A stretch of DNA of 64,000 nucleotides, taken from Symbiodinium natans. Lineage: Eukaryota; Sar; Dinophyceae; Suessiales; Symbiodiniaceae. The DNA lies in NCBI GenBank assembly GCA_905221605.1, contig CAJNDS010000527.1, forward strand, positions 1 through 64,000, read 5' to 3'. The notes beneath the pieces are model-generated. The model worked only from the letters and a program-made list of their open reading frames with translations. It did not search any database and had not been told where the DNA came from. The number at the start of each line of letters is the position of its first letter. The stretch's first letter is position 1. Both the position numbers and the translations under genes were made by a program. Shown here piece by piece: positions 55,363 to 64,000 of this stretch.

Positions 55363-56065
55363 CTAAATGGTCTAACTCATCACTCGTCCTGAAGCAGCCT
55401 TCTCTGCTCAGGGAGTTGCAACTTCATCCGGTCGGCACATTTTCGACAGCTGACGGCCATCGATGTACAAACAACAGGCGGTCATTGCGCGAGTCGAGCA
55501 TGGACCTTCTCAGCCTGCCGTATCACAGCACGTGTAGCAAGCATCTGCGATGAAGGGAATGTCCTAGTTCAGCAACATAGCGCAACATAGCGCAGCGAGA
55601 GGGTCTCGGTTTCAAAAATTCGCTTGCTCTTATGGATCTCCTTAGGAGAGTCATTAGAGATGAGAACTCTACCTGCGCGGTAGTGCCCCAAGTTTCTCAA
55701 GGGCTTCAACATGGGTCTAGGGCTTAGGGTTTAGGGTTTATCTGGGTGTTGCTAGGACTAAGACCCTGCTGCAAGGCACCACTGCACGAAATTGCTGCGA
55801 GCGGTTGTACATGCTCTGGCAATTGGTGTCCCACTGGGGGCTCTCGACCAGAATGCAACGACTCCAGAAGCAAAGCCTTAACCAATCCCAAACCCTAAAC
55901 CCTAAACCCTAAACCCAAAACCCTAAACCCTAAACCCTAAACCCTAAACCCTAAGCCCTGGAACTCTGGCTTGCAAGCCGTTACTCAGAGAAAACTAGAC
56001 GTGAAGGCCTTGCACGCTAGACTGGCCAGGGACAGTCCAAACATCAGGCAACTGGAGCTTTAGGG

Positions 56066-56186
56066 GATAGGATTGGGGGGACCCTTTTGGGGATATAGAC
56101 CCTCTGAATAAAGGTCCCTGTTTAAGAGAGCCAGAAGAGGGTTAAGAAGGGCTCCCTTTTTTTAAGCGTCCCCCCTTATCCTGCCT
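56066..56186. mobile_element. inverted-repeat element
   Basis: The left end GGATAGGATTGGGGGGACCC pairs imperfectly with the right end read on the other strand (GGCAGGATAAGGGGGGAC). About 120 bp; no clear target duplication. Confidence 0.5.
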
Positions 56187-58798
56187 AGGAAGCTTCAGGT
56201 GCCTGGAAGAAGAAAAACCAGAGATCTCCAGTCTAGGAGGACTGCTGTGACTCTTCTGAGCGATGTTCTTTGGAGGCATTTCTCACTCCTCTCACGGATG
56301 ATCGCCGCTCTGAGCGGCCCTGGCGCACCATGTGGGACAACTTGGCACAAGGTATTCCCGAGTCGTGAAAGGACAGCTCCAAGCCAACATCTCTACAGCT
56401 CCTTCTACAAACGGAAAACCCCGCCACGAATGTTTAGGATCCAGTCTTTAGTTGTATGATCACGAAACTTGGCGGCCCCAAACCCTAAACCCTAAAACCC
56501 TAAACCACCTCCCGAGCATGAACTTCGGCCCTGACACAACACCAGGAAGGGTTTAGTAATTTCGGGTTTCGGGTTTAAGGTGCTGGGCTTACTGGGCACT
56601 TCTGTGATGATAGTGTGCGAGCATCTCATTGAGCGGGCCTCGGACGTGTAATTGGATCCTCAGGGGACGCGCGCCACCCTAAACACACTGATCTTACACA
56701 CTGCTCTTCTCAACGCAAGCCCGGTATCTTCAAAAAAAACAGCTTGGCGCGATACTCTCTGTACCTCTCTCCCCTGTCTCTCAAAGGGCGCTCTGTGTCT
56801 TAAAGCTTCTTGGGTGGTGACGAGGGCGACCAGTGAGCCGAGGCTCCATCCACCCTGAGGCTTTCCGTGGATCCGCTGACCCGCGCGGCTGCATTCATGT
56901 GCCGGTACCTGCGCAAGGCCAAGTAAACTGGTCCCCCCCTCCCTCAAAAAACACACGAAAGATCCCCGAAATCCACAACTCCCTAAACTCCCCTACTGTA
57001 AACCTGAAAAGGCCATAAGTCCAGATGGTGCGGCAACCTGTGAGTCTTCTCCCTTCACTTATGCCGTGCTTAAACTCGGCATCTGCTGCCGCCGTGCTCT
57101 GAGCATCGATAGTGCCAGCTCAGCCGGCATTTGCTGATGACCCTTAAGTTTCCTTCAGAGTCTGCAGATGGGAACGGTACTCTTTGGGATGTCAAGAAGT
57201 CTTTAGATGGAGATAGCAGGGGCGGGAGGTGAGTCGCCAAAGATTGCTTTGTTGAAAAAGGGCTCTCTTATTGACAAGGGTCTCTTTACTGCTGTGACCC
57301 GGTTTGGAGAATATTGCGGCGCCAGGTTTGCTGGCATTCCATGCGCATCAAAGGCATGTGCCCACAGACCGGAAAGTCTCAACCCTAAAAGCCATGTCCT
57401 GCGGCGCCGAACTCAAAAGGCCCTGCAAGCTAGCCGCTAGCCACTCCAAGTGTAAGGCTCGAGCCCAACAAAAAACCATGAGCAGACCCGAGACCACCCC
57501 GAAGGAAGCCCAAAGCACTAAACTTCCCTAAGCGTGGGAGACCCGAAGTCTCTCCTGAGCCCTAAATTCATCAAAAAAGGCTTGAAAGGGCAGCCGTGGC
57601 CTGGCTTTGCTGAAGACTTCTCCGACGGTGTTGGAAGTACCCTCCTAGAAGAGGGTTAAGGTTTAGGACTTCTCTCGGGGATAAGGGGATAATAGGGGTT
57701 CATGCAATCCTGGCCGGATCAACAGCTAATTCGTGACCAACTAAGCAACAGCGATCCCGCCACGCTGAAATGGGCGGGGGCTCGGGCGACAAGACTGGAT
57801 CATACGTCTTCCTGGCAGACATAGCATACGTATCTGACGTATCTGTACGTAGCCATTGTCTGGGAAAGCGGGCGTACGTTCATCACGGACGAAGAGTATT
57901 TTCGGGACTAAAAAAACTCCGGTGACCACAATCAGTCACACCAATGAAGATAGACCATGGGATGTCCAGCCTCTTGGTGAGGAATTTCAGGGAATGCGCT
58001 AGAGCAACGGCTGATACTCTCTCTCTCATGGACCCACGTCGACGGCATATGCGTACATTGAATGGGCTCCCCAGCCCTAAACCCTAAACCCTAAACCCTA
58101 AACTCTAAGCCCTTATGGTGTAACCGGGTTTAGGGGTTTAGGGGGTTTGCAGGTTGGCCACCGTTCCCGCAATAATGAGGTCTCGGGGTTAAAAAGGCAT
58201 TCAGGGCTTGGGGGCTCTAAAGAGGTTCAGGGTTCAAGGCTTAGAGGGTTTAGGGTTTAGGGTTTAGGGTTTAGGGTTTAGGGTTTACGGGCTCAGAGTT
58301 CAGAAATCTACAGACTTTTCCCTCCCGTGGCCTGGGGAGTCAGACTCTGGATGGCGCTGAGGACCTCTTGGAAAAGCAGCTCGACCTTTGAAACGCCAGC
58401 TGCAGCTAGTTAGGGTTTAGGGTTTCGGGCTTAGGGCTTAGGGTTTTGGGTTTAGGGTTTCGGGTTTAGGGTTTCGGGTTGAATGGCAATTTTCGGAAGG
58501 TTTCCCTGTCGAGCAGCCAGAAAATAGATTGCCACGATTAGGGAGGGGGAACGTGCAGGGGAACACCTCAAAGGTTCGGGTGCAACCTGCAACAAGCGTA
58601 CAAAAGACAACAGCCCAATCTTTTGCACCTGAACACCCAAAACTTCCTGAACCGTCAACGCAAAGCTTTCTTTCAAGCGCAGTGAAGCCCTCACGGGAAA
58701 TACAGTAAACTCCAAAAATCTGGAACATCTTTGCCAAAAGGTATGCTCAGGGGGATTCCAGCCATAATCATCCCTCAAACAATGTTCCACCTTTGTGG

Positions 58799-58905
58799 AG
58801 TTGGGTTTAGGGTTTAGGGTTTAAGTTTGTAAGGGTTTAAGGGTTTAAGGGTTTAAGGGTCTAAGGGTCTAAGGGTTTAAGGGTTTAAGGGTTTAAGGGA
58901 TTAGT
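58799..58905 (+). repeat. GGGTTTAA 8-mer array
   Basis: About 11 units of AAGGGTTT with GGGTCTAA variants after three canonical units. Confidence 0.92.
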
Positions 58906-58982
58906 TACTAACCATTCCTGCCTTGGTCTCGATGCGCCAGATGTCCAGCGCCTTGGCGCCTCCTCGAAGTCTCGCTGCACCT

Positions 58983-59056
58983 GTTTAGGGCTTAGGGCTT
59001 AGGGTTTAGGGTTTAGGGTTTAGGGTTTAGGGTTTAGGGTTTAGGGTTTAGGGTTG
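58983..59056 (+). repeat. telomere-like TTTAGGG array
   Basis: About ten units, first two CTTAGGG. Confidence 0.94.
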
Positions 59057-59094
59057 CTCCGCTGGGCCAGGGGGGGTTGGATTGAGGGTTCATG

Positions 59095-59222
59095 GGGTTT
59101 AGGGTTTGAGGGTTTGAGGGTTTGAGGGTTTGAGGGTTTAGGGTTTAGGGTTTTTGGTGCTTGAGGTTTTAGGGTTTAGGGTTGTAGGGTTTTAGGGATT
59201 AGGGATTAGGGTTTAGGGTTTG
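59095..59222 (+). repeat. TTTGAGGG and TTTAGGG mixed array
   Basis: A block of GGGTTTGA (8-mer) units, then TTTAGGG and GATTAGG variants. Confidence 0.9.
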
Positions 59223-59389
59223 TAGTGCTTGCGGTCTTTGCATGCGCTCCAGCAGGCAAGCTCGTTTAAGGCCTTGGAGTTGGGACTCCTCCTGGGATGA
59301 CGGCTTAGCGTTGTTTCAGCATTGGATGAGCACGCATGCGCCCTGCCGGAGAAGCACGAATGCGGAGTTGGAGGATGGAGCTAGCATAG

Positions 59390-59545
59390 GATCAAGGGTG
59401 GGCTGGTTGGGCAGGTACAAGGATGCAGGCGTCTGGCTGCAAGCCTTTGTACTCGATATCTAAGGGGAACACTTGCAATTCGCGCAGGGTCCAAGGACAT
59501 CGGTGCACAGCCACTTGGGGGTCTCTAGATTGCGATCGCACATGC
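59390..59545 (-). CDS. exon-like fragment, perhaps 3' exon of the channel gene
   Basis: After the acceptor CGGTGTTGCAG the minus strand reads QSRDPQVAVHRCPWTLRELQ for about 50 codons. A second frame is also open (LETPKWLCTDVLGPCANC). It is downstream of the last EF-hand exon on the same strand. Assignment is uncertain. Confidence 0.3.
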
Positions 59546-59745
59546 TGTGTCTGCAACACCGCAACCGAAAGCTCCAAATTCAAAAAACCATTAAGGCCCT
59601 CCAAAACTCTAAATTCCCGAAATCCTGAAACCCTGACCTTAGGTCACATCCTCACACTTCCGTCCTTCAGGGCTTTTGGGTTTCAGGCTTTGGGGTGTAG
59701 GTTCCGGTTTCGGCGTGGGTGTGGGCTTGCCGAGTCATCGCCTGC

Positions 59746-62700
59746 CTTCTATGAATTCCATCAGCGTAATCTCTCCATCGCCATTATCCAGAAACCTGGG
59801 CTTCAGGTTTGGGGGATAAAGCTCTCAGACAGAGGTTGCCAGTCCCATGAAGAAGAACCGCACATGCTGCGAGACGAGGGGTTCACTGGACGGAGGAAAA
59901 CAAACCTTGTCACCGAGCTCGAGCAATTTCTTCAGCTTCCGAAGACTTAACGCGCCTTCATGGCTGAAAAACCCCAAAGACGAACCACGCCGCGCTCCCA
60001 AGCTAGCGGGCAAGCTCTGCAAGCAGCCGGGGTGGCAGTCGTCCCATGCAGATCTGTGGCCCTGTACAAGCCCTGTATTTTTCACACGGGACATACAAGC
60101 TTAGCGTTTCAACAAGTGCAAGCCTAGCACGATTGTGCAAATGCTCTGCTCAGCTATGTTCTTTGTCATGCCCAAGGGACCAGCATCGAAACCACACCCC
60201 TTGAACAGAACGCATAAAACGTGCTGTCAACTTTAGGGCAGATGTCCTTCTAGAACCGCGCCAAAGACTTTACATCAGGAGCCCAACAAACCCTAAACCC
60301 CCGAATCTGCGCATATGAACCCAAAGCCGGTGCCCCCAAAAACCTCCCAAACCCCATGAACTGTCGACCTGCTCGAATGAAGCCTAACAAAAACCATAAA
60401 CCCTGTAAAAACCCGCCTGTAAACTCTATAAACTTAAGCCCCATAAGCCCTGCGAACCCGAAAAACCCTATAAAGCCCCACAAGCCCTATAAAGCCTAGC
60501 CAAGTGACTCAAAGAGCGACATGAGGTCGTGGTATTCCAGCTCTAGCTGGCTCATCCAAAACCTCGCTAGGGTTTCGGCTTATCGTGTTTAGGACCTATT
60601 TAGGGCTTGGCCTGACTTTGCAAGAGAACGGTTCCTCACAACGATACATCCGGGCAGCTTCAACATCGGGGACTTGACCAGCTTGGAGAACTCTTCGTAG
60701 TTGATGACTCCATCCCCTGATACGTCCATCGTCTGGAACAGCCTTCTGACTTTCCTCGTATACAAGGCGATGTCCTTACAGAGCAGGGCACAGCGCAAGT
60801 GTAGCAAGCCATGGTGTGGCGAGGGCAGGGGGGGCGATGGGGTGCGGGGGAGGTGGGAACAGGACCTCCTACACGCTAAACCTGAGAATCTTAGCCCAAT
60901 ACGTCGACCTCCAGAAAACAGAAGCACCTGATTCTGACAACCGACAAGCTAGACCGCCTCGTTGGGTTGAGGGATGCTCAGCATGAGCTTGGATGCTGAC
61001 CCTACAACACCTTGCACGCCTAGACTAGACACTACACACTTTGAGTAATATGTCTAAATAAGTCTTCAGTGGCGTTGCCCGAAGTCTCAAGGTTTGGGGA
61101 GTGATGAACAAGGTTTGGGGAGTGATGAACAAAGTCTGCCACCATGCCGAGGAACCCTTTCCTTCTGCTTGAATGCAAGCTCTTCATCGGAGCTGGCCGT
61201 CTTCATCGTCTGTTGCACGAAGACAGCCGAAACCACATTTAGCACGGCATATCCAAGAACACACCTGCCGTACAGGAGCCCCCCTGCCTAAACAGACGTT
61301 TGTAGCAAAACCCTGGTCAAGTGCACTACGATTCTTACCACTGCTACATTGTTCCGCAGGGACAGTCTGCTTGCTGCCTAGTTTGCCGGCTGTTCTTGCT
61401 GCTCCCACGTGGGCCGAGGCTTTAAGCTCATTCTCATGCAGGCTTGGGTCCCTCAACTTTTGTTCAACTTTCAGACTTGTGGCTTCGTTCTGGTGTCCAG
61501 ATGAGCCCAAATGGAACCGATTTTCAGGTGCGGAAACTCTTTGCAGCACTGGACGGCAAGTACCTGCCAATGCTGCTCCTTCGGCTCCTACCCGCGTCTG
61601 GGTGCCTTGGCTGCTCCTACTGCTTCTTCGTCTGCGTCTACTTCGGCATAGTCCTCATCCTCCAGCTGCTCGCACTCGTACTCGCAATAATACTAGTAGT
61701 ACTAGTATAACTAGAGGGAACTACCTAGCAATGCTAAGAAATCACTCATCGCAATCATGCTACGAATACTACAAAGACTCTCATCGTGCGGGCATGGACG
61801 CTCTGGACGCCAGACGCACTGCCCTATCCCGGCTGATCAGCCCTCAAATCGGGCGGAGCTCGGTCTCCGCAGCACCAACCCTCCGTTTCAGCGAGTATCT
61901 GGGCTACTGCTTGCGCTGCCCGCCTCCTGGGCGCAGCCCCTTGAATACGTAATCACGGTCCGGGAGCCAGAAAGACGCAAATGCAAGGAGAACACGCGCT
62001 CTTGCCTTGAAACGCACAGATAAACCAGCGAAAACAAAAACCTTTCTTCTGAAAAGTGGCAGAGATGGACTCTCAAACCGAATTTTGGTATTTTTCAGCA
62101 TCGGAACCCAGGAACGAAGAACACATGAGACTCCTAAACCCGAACGCTTTACATACCAAAATTCTGGCTTTAAAAACATTATGCATTACAAACATGGATC
62201 TCAACAAGCGAGATCGCAGCCCGCTTTAGCACATTTCACACGGGCGCCAAAAAAGTGCTGAAAGCAACAACAACACTCGGCAGGAAGAATCAAAAAACAA
62301 CTCAACTTTGCCGTCGGATCGAGAGAGCCGTACCAGTAATACTACAAGAAATTAGAGCAATACTGCCGGCATAACTAGTAGCAGTTTCCTCTACTTCTAC
62401 TACTTGTGCTGCTCCTACCTACTACTTCTACTACTGCAGCTGTTTATAGTTCTACTTGGATGTCTACTTAATCTCTTCTTGTCCTACGACTTCCACTGCC
62501 GCTGCGATATCATTACATAGCTCTTAGCTGCTTAGCTAGAACTGCCTACGCATTTGATGGCCCAGCCTTCGTTCATTAGTGTTTCTTTCGCCCCAACCCG
62601 CCTGTACAGGAGGAAATAGATGGAAAACCATTCGCTGATGTTCCTGCAAGGACGGACATATGACTTCAGGTATCTTGAAACCTGGAGAACAATGTGCATG

Positions 62701-62824
62701 AAGAGCCCGACATGAGACAAAGTATTGCTGTCGCAGCAGAGGCACTCAACCAGCACTCTGCACGGTGGGCTCCAATTTGCAAACAACAGCTCAAACATAG
62801 ACAGAAAGGTCCGGCTGAATGTGC
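59746..62824 (-). CDS. voltage-gated cation channel, 3' part (pore loop, S6, EF-hands)
   Basis: Exons: 62824-62746 (GTFSRTFLSMFELLFANWSP, pore-loop region), 62643-62602 (NISEWFSIYFLLYR), 61264-61156 (GYAVLNVVSAVFVQQTMKTA then SSDEELAFKQKER: S6 and cytoplasmic exit), 60774 to about 60655 (RRLFQTMDVSGDGVINYEEF: EF-hand with D-V-S-G-D-G loop), about 59955-59909 (SLRKLKKLLELGDK), 59795-59746 (LDNGDGEITLMEFIE: second EF-hand-like loop). The first four join exactly in phase (donors GT, GC, GT). A pore loop ending in NWSPPC, an S6 of the VLNVVSAVFV type and C-terminal EF-hands fit protist voltage-gated Ca/Na-type channels; ion selectivity cannot be read. Voltage-sensor exons (S1-S4) should lie above 62824 but were not recognised. 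The gene may run out of the window. Confidence 0.85.
61085..61135 (+). repeat. tandem 21-bp duplication
   Basis: AAGGTTTGGGGAGTGATGAAC is repeated twice head-to-tail, in the channel intron next to the S6 exon. Confidence 0.85.
61300..62590. other. channel intron; no further exon recognised
   Basis: A 259-codon plus-strand frame (61173-61952) is open across the S6 exon and this intron; it is not supported because the opposite strand codes for S6 there. Trinucleotide-like TACTAC/CTACTT runs occur at 61690-61710 and 62385-62440. Confidence 0.4.
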
Positions 62825-63008
62825 CTGAGAGGGTGCACGCCGAAATTTCGGTGGCAATAAAAGACCAGCCCTCCCTCGCAGTAAAGCCTCCCCAAGTGTT
62901 CTCAACTCACTCCCCTGTGTATTCTGGGACATCCCTGAAACTGTCATGTCCTGAAGATAAGGGTCGTAGATGGCACAACCGACAATCAACTGCCGCCCCA
63001 GCAACTTC

Positions 63009-63251
63009 TCACCCCCGCTTCTCCTGATAAAATGGAGACTGTCGGCCAACACATTCAACAAACTTCTCGTTGACACCCTTGAGCTTGGAACTGCGAACGA
63101 ACTGGGCTGATGCCCCTACAAGGAATGCAGCGGCAAGAAACCTAAATACCTTCGCGCATTGAGCAGGGAAGCATGGACTGGGTAGTGGCATGCAGGCAGA
63201 CATCCAAGGCTGGCGTACGAGCTGCGAGATGTGCTCAGCACTGACACACAA
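63009..63251 (-). other. exon-like minus-strand frame upstream of the channel pore exon
   Basis: Minus frame contains a hydrophobic piece (FRFLAAAFLVGASAQFV), conceivably a channel transmembrane segment, but no voltage-sensor pattern or junction phase supports it. Confidence 0.2.
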
Positions 63252-63279
63252 GGCTTAGTGTTGAGCTTGTTTTGACAAT

Positions 63280-63304
63280 ACCCCCCCCCCCCCCACCCCC
63301 CCAA
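63280..63304. repeat. poly-C tract
   Basis: Two long C runs separated by A. Confidence 0.88.
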
Positions 63305-63385
63305 GATTTGTTCCGGCGCCGGGTCTGAACAAAAGTTTTGCCGGACAGGGGGCAATAATCAACCTGGAGGGTGGGGGTGTTTGGG

Positions 63386-63445
63386 GCCTCTTCTGACTGT
63401 TTCTTCTGCCATTTTCTGGGCCTCTTCTTGAACCTTGACACGCAT
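63386..63445 (-). CDS. exon-like coiled fragment
   Basis: After an AG acceptor the minus strand reads VKVQEEAQKMAEETVRR, a charged helical stretch. It may be a channel exon or belong to the next gene upstream. Confidence 0.25.
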
Positions 63446-63469
63446 CTTGCATGCGCAACCCTAAGCCCT

Positions 63470-64000
63470 AAACCAAGAAGCCGTCTGATTCAATGGCAGG
63501 AAGTTTCGTAATAACGCCCTTTAGTATCTAGATCAGCAGGCCTCGTAAGAGGTAGGAGTCGTTTTGGGAAAGTTTGTGAGTGGTTTAGGGTTTTTGCCTT
63601 ACCCCTAAACCTAAACCCTAAACCCTAGAACCCGAAACTCCTAAACCCTAAACCCTAAACCTCTGCTCGATTGCAAAGAGGCTCGCAGCAAGACCACTTG
63701 AACAAGCTGTGCGATATTTTCCGGAGTTCATTTCTCTTTTTAGCGCCCACGGTTTTGTGCTAACCCGAGTATTAGAAACGACCTCAACATTAATTACTGC
63801 TCCCGACATCACTAGCCTCACAAGCATCTGCAGTATACAATCCCTGTCAAGGTTCGTTGGATGTTCAGTTCTAGGTCCAACTCCTCACAAAGACACGCCG
63901 CGCAGGCGTCCACGCACGCACGCAACAAGGCGACATGCTTCGGAGGCCAAGGAAAGGGGTAGCCAGGTGCTGAAAAACAACCCATCATCAAGTTCTATGG
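63470..64000. other. nothing recognised
   Basis: A few CCCTAAA units near 63605-63660; no supportable exon on either strand. Confidence 0.4.

Larger units (their letters stand above)
55380..59240. other. between ovoA and channel genes; unassigned exon-like pieces
   Basis: Minus-strand pieces with acceptors but no family: about 55845-55770 (SPQWDTNCQSMYNRSQQF), about 55670-55580 (ISNDSPKEIHKSKRIFETE), about 56660-56597 (QLHVRGPLNEMLAHYHHRSA), about 58690-58560 (LKESFALTVQEVLGVQVQKI). Some may be ovoA 5' exons (none shows the DinB HxxxHxE ligands) or channel 3' exons. Telomere-like arrays lie at 55885-55958, 58076-58106 and 58245-58290. Confidence 0.4.

Noticed and set aside
61173-61952. 259-codon plus-strand frame
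   Set aside because: It overlaps the channel S6 exon on the other strand, which joins in phase to its neighbours; the plus frame has no family and contains codon-repeat tracts.
1-64000. rRNA, tRNA, CRISPR, bacterial operon, integrase or autonomous transposase genes
   Set aside because: None of their hallmarks was seen on reading; small inverted-repeat elements are present but none encodes a transposase.

Overview
The window looks like nuclear DNA from a dinoflagellate. No bacterial operon, rRNA, tRNA or CRISPR was seen. The evidence is: (i) genes are split into many tiny exons (about 20-130 nt) whose introns mostly start with GC or GA rather than GT and nearly always end AG followed by G; (ii) all the genes that could be reconstructed with confidence lie head-to-tail on the minus strand; (iii) plant/alveolate-type telomere repeats (TTTAGGG/CCCTAAA) are scattered through the whole 64 kb in both orientations; (iv) the ion-channel C-terminus has an S6 segment followed by EF-hands. 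Genus and species cannot be told from this. Long simple ORFs in the window are mostly repeats or chance; the true genes were found by joining short exons in phase.

Layout, in minus-strand gene order: 62.8-59.7 kb, the 3' half of a voltage-gated cation channel with EF-hands; 55.2-48.7 kb (perhaps to 47.4), an OvoA-type 5-histidylcysteine sulfoxide synthase (ovothiol pathway); 31.6-19.55 kb, a type III glutamate-ammonia ligase (GlnT-like) in at least 22 exons; 29.76-27.97 kb, an intronless 597-codon nucleobase/xanthine-permease-like transporter lying whole inside one glnT intron on the same strand; 16.8-11.26 kb, a CDK10/11-like protein kinase in at least 14 exons; 9.49-7.53 kb, an RBR (RING-IBR-RING) E3 ubiquitin ligase; 5.55-2.74 kb, an unidentified multi-exon gene; 0.85-0.58 kb, the end of a WW-domain protein. 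Between 32 and 47 kb there are isolated exon-like pieces but no recognised gene, including a possible plus-strand gene at 44.4-45.6 kb.

The introns are the striking part. They hold telomere-like arrays whose edges repeatedly fall at or within tens of bases of splice sites, locally expanded variant arrays (GGGTTGA, CCCTAAAA, GGGGCGTTTA and others), poly-G tracts, minisatellites, and several short inverted-repeat elements (MITE-like), one with a clear 6-bp target-site duplication. A 1.26-kb TG-rich satellite sits at 40.87-42.13 kb. The genes are functionally unrelated housekeeping or signalling genes; no operon-like cooperation is implied, although glnT, the permease and ovoA all touch nitrogen or amino-acid/nucleobase metabolism.
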